A stretch of DNA of 64,000 nt. Source: Deferrisoma camini S3R1. GTDB lineage: Bacteria > Desulfobacterota > Deferrisomatia > Deferrisomatales > Deferrisomataceae. Of this stretch, positions 38,214 through 46,661 are shown piece after piece. Made by a program: the position numbers and the translations under genes. The DNA lies in NCBI RefSeq assembly GCF_000526155.1, contig NZ_JAFN01000001.1, positions 2,629,014-2,693,013 of the forward strand. The letters run 5' to 3'. Within the stretch, counting starts at the first letter, position 1. The number at the start of each line of letters is the position of its first letter. The notes beneath the pieces were generated by a model. The model did no database searches. It worked only from the letters and a program-made list of their open reading frames with translations, and was not told the DNA's origin.

Positions 38214-39393
38214 TGGCGGCCTTGAGGAATGCAGGCACCTGGGTCCAGGGCACCACCCGCCACCCGTGCTGCACGCGGCTTTCCTGCCCGGCGTACACCA
38301 CGGCCCCGTCCAAGGGCAGGGGCCCAAAAGCCTTCTCGAAGGACCGGAGTCCCCGAAAGTAATCGGGGGCCACGGTTTGGCCGGCCTTGATCTCCACGGG
38401 AACCGGCACCCCCTTCACTTCGATCACGAGATCTACCTCGTTCCCCTTGCGATCGCGGTAGAAGAACAGGTTGGGTCTCTGACCCCGGTGGAGGCGGTGT
38501 TTCAACGCCTCGGACACCACGAGGTTTTCGAACAGGGGGCCGCGCAGCGGGTGGCGAACCAACTGCCCCTCTTCCTCGATCCCCAACAGGAAACCCGCCA
38601 GCCCCACATCGTGGAAGTAGAGCTTGGGGCGCTTTACGAGCCGCTTGGCCACGTTGGCGTGATACGGTTGGAGCAGGAACACCACATAGCTCGCCTCGAG
38701 CGCGGCAATCCAGGCCCGCGCCGTGGTTCGACTCACCCCCGTGTCCGCTGCCAAAGCATCCAGGTTGAGCAGTTGACCGATCCGACCGGCGCACAGCCCC
38801 ACGAAACGCTGGAACAGGTGGAGATCGCGGATGTTCACGATCTGCCGCAGGTCCCGCTCCACGTATGTCTCGAAATAATCGCCCAAAGCCACCGTGGGGT
38901 CGAGGCGATCCCGGTGGATCCGGGGGTAGAACCCGGCGTACAAGGCCCGTTCCACCGACGGGGGAAACCAGGACGTGCCCTCCAGTTCCTCCATGCCGAA
39001 AGGAAGCAGCCGAAGCACCGACGTGCGCCCCGCCAACGACTGGGTGACCCGGGCCGAGACGTCGAGCTGCTGGCTGCCGGTGAGAATGAAAAGCCCCTTC
39101 CGGGGGGTCTCGTCCACCCGGGCCTGGATGTACGACACCAAGTCCGGCGCCCTTTGTATCTCGTCGATCACTGCGCCATCGGGAAACTGGGCCAGGAACC
39201 CCAGGGGGTCCTCCAGGGCAAACCGCCTCACGTCGGGCCGCTCCAGGTTGGCGTACCGTTTGTCTGGGAAGACCATCCGGCAGAGCGTGGTCTTTCCGCT
39301 CTGCCGGGGCCCGGTAAGGGTGACCACCGGGTAGGACTGGAACCGGGAGGCCAAGACCGGGGCGAGTGTCCGGGGAACGAGGGGCGACGTCAT
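38209..39393 (-). CDS. AAA+ ATPase with DUF4143 domain
   Basis: 394 aa. Walker A 'LTGPRQSGKTTLCRMVFPDK', Walker B 'FPDGAVIDEIQRAP', sensor 'GLFILTGSQQLDVSA', winged-helix segment near 220-250, and C-terminal DUF4143 ending in a nuclease-like 'YRDRKGNEVDLVIEVKGVPV' (E-x-K). These ATPases are common in toxin and defence islands with unproven roles. A 15-bp inverted repeat lies 56 bp upstream. Confidence 0.9.
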   Translation of the reverse strand: MTSPLVPRTLAPVLASRFQSYPVVTLTGPRQSGKTTLCRMVFPDKRYANLERPDVRRFALEDPLGFLAQFPDGAVIDEIQRAPDLVSYIQARVDETPRKGLFILTGSQQLDVSARVTQSLAGRTSVLRLLPFGMEELEGTSWFPPSVERALYAGFYPRIHRDRLDPTVALGDYFETYVERDLRQIVNIRDLHLFQRFVGLCAGRIGQLLNLDALAADTGVSRTTARAWIAALEASYVVFLLQPYHANVAKRLVKRPKLYFHDVGLAGFLLGIEEEGQLVRHPLRGPLFENLVVSEALKHRLHRGQRPNLFFYRDRKGNEVDLVIEVKGVPVPVEIKAGQTVAPDYFRGLRSFEKAFGPLPLDGAVVYAGQESRVQHGWRVVPWTQVPAFLKAAM

Positions 39394-39448
39394 GGGGCCG
39401 GCTCCTGCACGTCATCGTTTTCCATCGGGGTTTCAGCAGGATACCCGG

Positions 39449-39491
39449 GTATGGGGCTATTCGCAACGACAACTTCCGAATAGCCCCATAC
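39449..39491. repeat. 15-bp perfect inverted repeat
   Basis: GTATGGGGCTATTCG (39449-39463) and CGAATAGCCCCATAC (39477-39491) with a 13-nt loop, upstream of the DUF4143 ATPase. It could be an operator, a hairpin terminator or the scar of an inserted element. Confidence 0.8.
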
Positions 39492-39537
39492 GCCGCCCGG
39501 ATCCCTCCCGGGTCACCCAAACAGAGCCCCATCGCCC

Positions 39538-39710
39538 CGCACCCATCTCGTCGAAGTCGTCCGGAACCTCGATCTCCCTTTTCATGAAGCCCAATTGCCG
39601 CGGCACCGGCGCCTCTCCGTACATCTCGGCCGCGACCGGGTACAGGGGAAGCGCCCGAAACGACACCGCGAGCCGCACCCCCGAGCCCCGGGCCATCTCC
39701 AGGGCGTGCC
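39538..39710 (-). pseudogene. Chimeric scrap: selD fragment joined to phd fragment
   Basis: On the minus strand, 39710-39617 matches about 94 bp of selD (45842-45935) with about 4 mismatches (residues ARGSGVRLAVSFRALPLYP). It then switches directly to about 58 bp matching the 3' part of the Phd gene at 36596-36655 (LGFMKxEIEVPDDFDEMGA). Neither has a start or a natural end. The 388-bp gap 39394-39781 contains nothing else recognisable. Confidence 0.8.
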
Positions 39711-39781
39711 TGGGGAGTGCGTCGCTCCTGCGTAGGCGCTTAGCAACAGGACAGTAGCGCCCCCTTCCGCCTCTCCACCCC

Positions 39782-40154
39782 TCACGACCCGGCCGGCAGC
39801 CGATGGATCCGGATGGAGGTGTCGGTGATGGAAACCATTGCGCCAGCCTGAAGATCCTTCTCGATTTTGGGCCAGCAGCGCAGGAGTAACTCCGCCACGT
39901 CGGCCCCGGTCATCCCTTCGCGGCGAATCCGAATCACCGAAGGGCCTTTTCGGCCGCTCGTCGCCAAGATCGCGTGGAAATCGGCGTCGAGCGTGACAAC
40001 CACCCGCTCATCCTCGTCTGCCACCGAGAGAATGTGCGCGTCCGACGCTCTTGCGAGGCCCACATTCCCCACATGAACCGCGTCCCACCCGTGCCCTCGT
40101 GAGGGTTCTTGCCGTGGAACGGGGTAATCCTTGATCCAAGAGCACCCGTCTCAC
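39782..40154 (-). pseudogene. DUF5615 PIN-like toxin, frameshifted
   Basis: GTG 40154 overlaps the DUF433 antitoxin stop and opens the DUF5615 start 'RRVLLDQGLPRSTARTLTRA'. The expected continuation GWDAVHVGNVGLARASD is one base out of frame: an extra C near 40096 in GCACGGGTGGG. The rest ('VADEDERVVVTLDADFHAIL') is intact to 39782. The open part from 40072 would lack the N-terminal strand and first acidic site. Confidence 0.8.
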
Positions 40155-40378
40155 GCCGCGTCCAAGTCGATGGTCTCGTCACAAAGATTGTGGGCCGCGA
40201 AGTCCAGGGCCTCCCGGATGTCCTCCTCTTCGAGTTCCGGATATTCCTGGAGCACCGCGGCAAGGTCAGGGAGCGTGGACAGAGCTTCGAGGACCCTGCG
40301 CACCGTGATCCGCATGCCTCGGATACAAGGTTGTCCGTTCATGGTGGCCGGGTCCACGGTGATGCGTCTCCAGTCCAT
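40151..40378 (-). CDS. DUF433-family antitoxin
   Basis: 75 aa. 'ITVDPATMNGQPCIRGMRIT' and 'VRRVLEALSTLPDLAAVLQE' are the DUF433 signature. It normally pairs with a DUF5615 PIN-like toxin, which follows in overlap but is broken. The start ATG lies inside the palindromic repeat copy 2, so its promoter region was replaced or supplied by the repeat. Confidence 0.85.
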   Translation of the reverse strand: MDWRRITVDPATMNGQPCIRGMRITVRRVLEALSTLPDLAAVLQEYPELEEEDIREALDFAAHNLCDETIDLDAA

Positions 40379-40443
40379 AGGGCGGCCTGTGGCCGCCGGA
40401 CAAGAGAGTGCGCTGGGAGCGCGCGTTTGCGCAACCCGGCAGC
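40376..40443. repeat. Palindromic island repeat, copy 2
   Basis: Close copy of 36948-37016 in the same orientation, 3.4 kb away: CCATAGGGCGGCC-hairpin, GACAAGAGAGTGCGC, GCGCGTTTGCGCAACCCGGC. The start codon of the DUF433 gene is at its edge. Confidence 0.85.
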
Positions 40444-40579
40444 GCTCCGTTCCCCCGTTCCCCCCCCTCACGACCCGGCCGGGCCCCGGGGCTGTCGCCG
40501 ACACTTGAGCGGGCACAACGTCCCCGAGACCGCGGCGTCTCCTCCCCACGCCGTGGGCGGGGTTGAGGGAGGTGTGAGA

Positions 40580-40596
40580 ACAACTTTATAAGTTGT
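40580..40596. repeat. Short AT-rich palindrome
   Basis: ACAACTT-TAT-AAGTTGT, a perfect 7-bp dyad between the DUF433 gene and the 3' end of the giant lipoprotein gene. It may be a terminator or a regulatory site. Confidence 0.5.
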
Positions 40597-40649
40597 CCCC
40601 TGTTGGCCCCCTCCCCAGAACCTCTGTTATTCGTTTTTGGACACCAGTG

Positions 40650-43600
40650 TCATTGCCTCCCCCACCAAAACGGCGCATGACCGGTCATGTCTGTCACTTT
40701 GTAGAGGCCTGTTCCATCTCTATTCATGACATAAATATATGTATTATAGTTATTGTATCCAGGGTCAATAACAACACGCGACCCATCTGGAGAGAAAGTG
40801 GGGTCATCGACATCGTCGGTTCTTCTAGGTCTAGATATGTCCCACGTGTTAGTATCAATGATGGCCAACTGCTCCGGGTACGGGTGTTCTACGGTCACTA
40901 AGTATCGACCGTCTTGTGTAAAGTCTATCCCCCCCTTTGCACGAAATTCTACGGGCAAGTACGCACTTTGATCGCTACCGTCTTCATTCATAACGTAGAT
41001 CTCATACTGCAGGCCATTTCTCGCAGTGAGAAAAACTATTTTTCCAGTCTGTGGGTGAAAAATAGGAAGCTGGTCTATTGACTCGTTGTTTGTCAACTGC
41101 GTCACTACGCCCGTTTCGACATCTACGGTATATATTTCATACGTCTCACCTCGCCCCGGAACCCCAGCATTAAACACTATCTTTGTATCGTCCGGGGACC
41201 AAGAAGGCCAATAAGCACTTTTTCCATCTTCCGATAAGTACGTCAACCTCCTTACAGATCTACCATCCGGATCCATGATATAGATGTCTGCCTTGTCGTC
41301 GCTATTCTCGATACGAGAAAAGGCGACCATAGTTCCATCATGGCTCATTGCCGGACTGAACGAGATCTCATTTGGATCCGTTAACATCGTCAACTCACTC
41401 CCATCGGGTCTTACTTTCCAGATCGTTCTGTGGACCCGATCCTCTTCGAAATGGTCGAAGAGAATCCACTCGTCTAGATCCGATCGAACCGAATTCAATC
41501 TCGCCAATTGAGCAATTTCTTCAGGCGACAACGCAGTACTGTATATCCGCACTTCATCCAAAGCACCCCGGAAGTACACATCCCGCCCCTCTGGTTGATA
41601 TACATACCTTCCAAACATCACAAAACTTTGGGGAGATACAGCAATTTCAGAGTCAACATCTGTAGATTCTGCCACCAAGACTCCATCATAATATAGGTAT
41701 GCCTTTGAATTACCTGTGTCTCTTACCATTGCCACATGGTGCCACTCCCCTGTATCGTCATCGACTGTCGCACCAAGTTCCACCTTCCCGGGGTAACGTG
41801 CACGGTATCCCCCAATGATAAAAGTGCTATTTCTCCGAACGACACTGAATCCTGTAAGCCCCCAAGCACTACCATCGGTCGATGTAATTAATCCGCTATA
41901 GTACCTATCGTCATCGGCCCTGTACCACAAAGAAATCGTAAAATCCCCCAGAGCCAATGTTGATTCATTTAAGGATTCCACCGATACAAAATCATCACCG
42001 CCGTCCAGATAAATCGCTCCGTTTGCCACACCGCTTCGATCTGCCGTGAACGACGGACTTCCCTGCAAAGTTCCGTGATACCCGTTGCCACTCGCATCGT
42101 CGGCGTCACCGTCGAAGGGGTAGTACGCAATCAAGCCGTCTGTTGGGATACTGCTCCCACCCCCACTCCCCACGGTGACGGTCACCGCCTCCGACATCGG
42201 GCTCGCGCGGCCGTCCTCGTCCACCGCCGAAACGCTGAACGCGTACTCTTTCCCGTCCTCCAATCCTGTGACCGTCGTGAAGGTCGAGGGCGTGTTCCGC
42301 CACTCGATGAGACCACCGTTTGCGTCATACACGCGAATCACGTACGAGGTAGCGCCTTCTACCGCGTTCCACACGAGGTCCACCTGGCCGTCCCCCGGTG
42401 TGGCCTGGAGCCCGGTCGGGGCGCCCCACTCGGTGGTCCCCCGCGCCACGCACAGGGCTTCCGCCCGGTTCCCGGCGAGGTCCTCAGCCACAATCTTAAC
42501 CGTGAACACGTCGAACTCGTCGTCCGGGTACACCAACTCGAACATGCCGCCGGCCCCGACACTCGTTGCTGCAGCCTGAGCCCCCGGGGCAGGGGTCGGA
42601 TAGACCGTTGTCCGGGTCACCAAGTCCCCCGGATCCGGGTCCTGGAACTCCGCCCGCACCCCAACACGCCACTCGCCGCGCGTTGCGTCGTAACTCGCGG
42701 CGCACTCCGGCTCGAACACGGGCTCCGGCGGACGGCCGTTCCTGACAACCACTTGGAGCGTCTTCTCGTCGTATTGCCCCAGCCCGTCCTCCACACGGAG
42801 CCGGATCGTCTGTTCGCCTGCGGCCGAAAAGGTGTGGTCCACCACTGCATCGGTGTAGGTGACCCCCTCGATCGTCCATGTGTAACTCGGTGTGCCTGCC
42901 AGGTCGACCCGAGAGCCCGTGGCGTCGAACCGATAGGTGAGGCCGCTTTGTTGCTGGTACGTGAAGGCCGCAACCGGCGACTGGTATACAGCATTGCCCT
43001 CCTCGTCCACCGCCGCCGGAGCTTCGTCGTTCCGCTCGACCGTAGTGAAAGTTCCCTCCGTCCACACCACGTCGTACCCCGGGTTCTTCGGCGCCCCCAC
43101 AACCGAGGCGGTATACGGGGCTAACCCGTTCGCCGCGTCAAAGAGGATTGCCGCCCATCCGGCCGGGTTGGAGACTTTGGCGGAGATCTTCCCTGCTATC
43201 TTTGCGACCCAGGTTCCTTGCAACAGTTTCCCAGCAGCTTCTCTCACGCATCCCCAAGGAACAAAGTCTTCCACCGCCCATTCGAAGATGCTAGGAAGCT
43301 GACTTGCAACAGACGACAGGAACCCATCTCGGTCTCCGTAGCTAATCGTGCTCAGCAGATCAACGCCATCCTTCGCAAGGGCTGTCAGTTTCGTCGCATC
43401 TTTTATTATGCTCTCTGCCGTACACTCAACTGTCTCCTTCACTGGTTTCGCATCTGCAAGAATATCCATAATATACACGCCACCGGTCAGCACGTTGAGA
43501 GCGGCCACCGGCCAGGGACTCCACTTGCTGAACTGGACGTGCACCACTTCCGGGTTCCACTCCCTGGGCGTGTACGCCCAGTCGCGCCGCGGCGCGATCA

Positions 43601-45263
43601 CGAACTGCTCCGCCCCGGAGTTCCGAAGCTTCTGTATGAGGCTCGTCGCCCGAGGAACCAGGATCCAGTCGTCCGGCTTCACGATCTGGCCGCCGGTGTC
43701 CCGGTAGTACTCCATGGCGTAATACGTCAGCGTCGGGTTGCCCACGGCCATCTTGTTACCCTGGGGCGCATAAGCCAAAAACGGCGGCGCCGCCGAATTG
43801 ATTGTCAGCCATCCGACGCTGTTGTCGGTGTACCACGTCCAGGGTTCGTCGTTGTCCCAGACGCTCCCCCACCAAAAATCGTCAATGACCGCGGCAAACA
43901 AGGACCGCGGAGCCCGTCGATCCGCCTGTTGCAACGCCGAGAGGCTTTCGCCCGTCACTTCCTCCACGTACGCATTGAACACGTCGTCTGCGATGCGCCC
44001 GATGCGCTGGACGATGCCGTCATACGTCATGAGCCGATCGAGCACGAAAGCGTCCGCCTTGTAGGCCTCCTCCAGATCCGACACCAGTGCCTCGAATTCT
44101 TCGTGGGCCAACACGTCGGCGGCCAACATGGCCTTTTCTTCCGGCGCCAAGTCCCCGCCGATACGGAGCATCACCAGAGCCAATGCCGTGGAGCGGACCG
44201 AGAGTTCCACCTCCGTCTCGCCCGCAAGGTCGTACAGACGCCCCAATCGCGCCCCGCGACGCCCCGCCACCCGGTTCTGGAGTTCGGTGGGCACGTGGTA
44301 ACTGAGCAGCAGGGTGTTGCCATCGGCGTCCTCGGCCATGACGAGTGAGGGCTTCGTGTCGGAGACCACTACGCCCTCGGTATCCGTTTCCTCCCCCGCC
44401 GCCGGGGCAAAACTCGTGATCTGAACATCCTCTGCGGTCACACCGTCCCGATTCGCCGGCACTTGCACCTGGGCCGCCACGGTCACCGGGGCCCCGATCT
44501 CGAACGCGCTCGGCTCGACCCCGGCTTGGGCCCGGAGCCACGCCAGGAATTCCTCCGGCGCAGCCCCCCGGTGCACCAGATCTACCCAGCCCGTCTCGTC
44601 CCGGTTCGGCAAGAACCGTTCGTAGGGAACCTTCAGCGCGGCACGGTCGGCCTCCTGCCGCGGGTGGAAGCGAAGGAGATCCCGGTATGAGATCTCGCTC
44701 GCCCCGGGCTCCAGGGGCTCTTGCAGCAGCGCCCCCGCCACCACCGCCAGATCCGACTCGAGTGCGCTCGGATCTGTGTAGAGCCTCCGTTCCAGGTTGC
44801 TACGAAGCACCTGGTACGCCGCTTCCGTGAGGGCATTCACGAACACACCCGCTCGCACATCCTTTGCCTTGGCAACCGCGCGCACCGCCCCCTGATTGGC
44901 TGTGCCCGGATCGTCCCGCACCCCGTCGTCGTCCGGATCCACGTCGGTACCCCCACGCACCTCCACGAGAACCCACTCTTCGTCGTCAACCCCTGGCAAC
45001 GGAAGATCGAACGTGCCCGCCACCGAGAGGTCGGGGGCGTCCATTGTGGTGACCGACCCCGCCACTGGGGTGGATAGGTCCGTCAGGAGATACGCGCGCA
45101 CCTCCGCCCCGACCAAGGGGCCCAGAATCGCCTGGTTCGCGCCGGCCACGATGCGGTCCGACACTCCCCCGGAACTCGATCCTCCCCCACCCCCGCCGCC
45201 GCATCCGGCCACGGCCAGTGCCCAGATCAGCAGGATCGTCACCCATGCGAGGCTGCGCTTCAT
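40650..45263 (-). CDS. Giant mosaic lipoprotein: PKD-like, fibronectin III, LamG and TolB-type propeller
   Basis: 1537 aa. Signal peptide and lipobox AVAGC at about 17-21, then a Gly8 run. After about 800 residues without a recognised domain come a PKD-like domain ('GTPSYTWTIEGVTY', 'RLRVEDGLGQYDEKTLQVVV') and a fibronectin III domain ('PTGLQATPGDGQVDLVWNAV'). They are followed by a LamG/concanavalin domain ('LIAYYPFDGDADDASGNGYH', 'DFTISLWYRADDDRYYSGLI') and a six-bladed TolB-like propeller with DG/SPD repeats. The last about 500 codons (40650-42150) are clearly AT-rich compared with the rest, suggesting a recent graft. Likely surface-exposed adhesion or carbohydrate binding. Confidence 0.85.
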   Translation of the reverse strand: MKRSLAWVTILLIWALAVAGCGGGGGGGSSSGGVSDRIVAGANQAILGPLVGAEVRAYLLTDLSTPVAGSVTTMDAPDLSVAGTFDLPLPGVDDEEWVLVEVRGGTDVDPDDDGVRDDPGTANQGAVRAVAKAKDVRAGVFVNALTEAAYQVLRSNLERRLYTDPSALESDLAVVAGALLQEPLEPGASEISYRDLLRFHPRQEADRAALKVPYERFLPNRDETGWVDLVHRGAAPEEFLAWLRAQAGVEPSAFEIGAPVTVAAQVQVPANRDGVTAEDVQITSFAPAAGEETDTEGVVVSDTKPSLVMAEDADGNTLLLSYHVPTELQNRVAGRRGARLGRLYDLAGETEVELSVRSTALALVMLRIGGDLAPEEKAMLAADVLAHEEFEALVSDLEEAYKADAFVLDRLMTYDGIVQRIGRIADDVFNAYVEEVTGESLSALQQADRRAPRSLFAAVIDDFWWGSVWDNDEPWTWYTDNSVGWLTINSAAPPFLAYAPQGNKMAVGNPTLTYYAMEYYRDTGGQIVKPDDWILVPRATSLIQKLRNSGAEQFVIAPRRDWAYTPREWNPEVVHVQFSKWSPWPVAALNVLTGGVYIMDILADAKPVKETVECTAESIIKDATKLTALAKDGVDLLSTISYGDRDGFLSSVASQLPSIFEWAVEDFVPWGCVREAAGKLLQGTWVAKIAGKISAKVSNPAGWAAILFDAANGLAPYTASVVGAPKNPGYDVVWTEGTFTTVERNDEAPAAVDEEGNAVYQSPVAAFTYQQQSGLTYRFDATGSRVDLAGTPSYTWTIEGVTYTDAVVDHTFSAAGEQTIRLRVEDGLGQYDEKTLQVVVRNGRPPEPVFEPECAASYDATRGEWRVGVRAEFQDPDPGDLVTRTTVYPTPAPGAQAAATSVGAGGMFELVYPDDEFDVFTVKIVAEDLAGNRAEALCVARGTTEWGAPTGLQATPGDGQVDLVWNAVEGATSYVIRVYDANGGLIEWRNTPSTFTTVTGLEDGKEYAFSVSAVDEDGRASPMSEAVTVTVGSGGGSSIPTDGLIAYYPFDGDADDASGNGYHGTLQGSPSFTADRSGVANGAIYLDGGDDFVSVESLNESTLALGDFTISLWYRADDDRYYSGLITSTDGSAWGLTGFSVVRRNSTFIIGGYRARYPGKVELGATVDDDTGEWHHVAMVRDTGNSKAYLYYDGVLVAESTDVDSEIAVSPQSFVMFGRYVYQPEGRDVYFRGALDEVRIYSTALSPEEIAQLARLNSVRSDLDEWILFDHFEEDRVHRTIWKVRPDGSELTMLTDPNEISFSPAMSHDGTMVAFSRIENSDDKADIYIMDPDGRSVRRLTYLSEDGKSAYWPSWSPDDTKIVFNAGVPGRGETYEIYTVDVETGVVTQLTNNESIDQLPIFHPQTGKIVFLTARNGLQYEIYVMNEDGSDQSAYLPVEFRAKGGIDFTQDGRYLVTVEHPYPEQLAIIDTNTWDISRPRRTDDVDDPTFSPDGSRVVIDPGYNNYNTYIYVMNRDGTGLYKVTDMTGHAPFWWGRQ

Positions 45264-45315
45264 GAACGGCTCCTTTCTCCTTCGCCCCTCCCGGGGCCTG
45301 CCTGGGGGATGGCAC

Positions 45316-45362
45316 AAAAAAGCGGCAGGCGGCTCAGGGCGGGTGCCCTGGCCGGCTGCCGC
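45316..45362 (-). terminator. Intrinsic terminator after selD
   Basis: Minus-strand hairpin of about 18 bp (GCGGCAGCCGGCCAGGGC paired with GCCCTGAGCCGCCTGCCGC) followed by TTTTTT (45316-45321). It lies between selD and the lipoprotein gene, 53 bp before the latter's start, so it could also act as a leader attenuator. The rest of the gap 45363-45588 shows nothing recognised. Confidence 0.8.
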
Positions 45363-45588
45363 TTCGTGTCGTTACGTGTTTGGGATCTGTTGTTGCCCGT
45401 CCGTGGGCCGGTGGATCATCCGGATTCCCCCCGGTCCTCTACTCTTGGCGCTCTCCCCTTGTCATCCGGCGCAACATCCTGCCAAACCCTTTCCCACGGC
45501 GTCAACACCCGATTTTATCAGACCAAACGCGCCGACAGCGCCCCCCCCGGCAATCCGGGAGGACTTCCACTCCCCCCACCATCCGGCA

Positions 45589-46644
45589 TCAGTCCTTGAT
45601 CACCAGGGCGGGCTCCCCCTCCTCCACCCGGCCCACCACAGCGGCCCAGGGAACACCGGCCGCGTGGAGTTCTGCCACGAGGGCCTGGGCCTTCCCCTCC
45701 GGCAGGGCGATCAGGAGCCCTCCCGAGGTCTGGGGGTCCACCAGGAGCTCCTCCTGCTCCGGCCGGAGCGGGGCCCGGACGATCAGTTGATCGCCGCAGA
45801 CCCGCCGGTTGCCCGCGTTGGAGCCCGTGGTCACGCCCGCTGCGTACATCTCGGCCGCGGCCGGGTACAGGGGAAGCGCCCGGAACGACACGGCGAGCCG
45901 CACCCCCGAGCCCCGGGCCATCTCCAGGGCATGGCCCGCGAACCCAAACCCCGTGATGTCGGTGAGGGCGTGCACCCCGTGCCGGAGGGCCGTCTCCAGC
46001 GGAACCCGGTTCAAGGCGGCCGCCACGGGCAGGACCGCGCCCTCCAGCAGGTCCTTCGGGTACTTCCCCGCCCGGTTGGCGTTGAAGATCACGCCCGTGC
46101 CCAGGGGCTTAGTGAGCACCAGGGCGTCGCCCGGCCGGGCGCCCCGGTTCGTGAGCACCCGGTCCGGGTGGACCACGCCGGTGACCGCCAGGCCGTACTT
46201 GGGCTCGGGGTCGTCCACGGTGTGACCCCCGGCCAGGCAGGCGCCGGCCTCGGCCACCTTCTCGGCCCCGCCCCGGAGCATGTCCCGCAGGATCCCCGGG
46301 TCCAGGGTGCCGGCCGGGAAGTTCACCAGGTTCAAGGCGGTCACGGGCCGGCCGCCCATGGCCCACACGTCCGACAGGGAGTTGGCCGCCGCGATCCGGC
46401 CGAACCACACCGGGTCGTCCACCACCGGCGTGATGTAGTCCACCGTGGTGACCAGGGCCACGTCTGGGGCCACCCGGTAAACGGCCGCGTCGTCCGAGGT
46501 CTCGAACCCCACCAGGAGGTCCGGGTCGTCGCACCGGGGCAGGTGCTTCAGCGCATCCGACAGGACCGTCGGATCCACCTTGGCCGCTCACCCGCAGGTG
46601 CGCGACACGCCCATCAGGGTCTTCTTCTTCCGAAAGGGATTCAT
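45589..46644 (-). CDS. selD: Selenide, water dikinase, itself a selenoprotein (UGA = Sec19)
   Basis: 351 aa if UGA at 46588-46590 is read as selenocysteine. ATG 46644 is preceded by AGGAG; translation gives SRTCG-U-AAKVDP, matching the catalytic Cys/Sec position (GCAAK) of SelD. The remainder includes 'VTTVDYITPVVDDPVWFGRI' and 'AGGHTVDDPEPKYGLAVTGV'. The enzyme makes selenophosphate for Sec-tRNA. The shorter GTG-initiated reading from 46578 would lack the active site. It is co-transcribed with the TauE-type gene 17 bp upstream. Confidence 0.92.
46555..46574 (-). promoter_or_regulatory. Bacterial SECIS-like hairpin
   Basis: ATCCGAC-GGTCCT-GTCGGAT, a 7-bp perfect stem with a GGUCCU loop, starting 14 nt after the UGA codon. 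Bacterial SECIS elements have a hairpin at this distance with a GGUC-type loop read by SelB. Confidence 0.65.
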
Positions 46645-46661
46645 GACCTTTCTCTCCTCAT

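Noticed and set aside
45310-45323. Plus-strand TGGCACAAAAAAGC as a sigma-54 promoter
   Set aside because: Wrong spacing, no TT before GC, and it is part of the terminator after selD.
45469-45484. Sigma-54-like TGGCAGGATGTTGC on the minus strand before the giant lipoprotein
   Set aside because: Only 9 bp between GG and GC instead of the required 10.
45400-45588. Possible riboswitch upstream of the giant lipoprotein
   Set aside because: A terminator is present, but no conserved aptamer core was recognised; termination of selD explains it.
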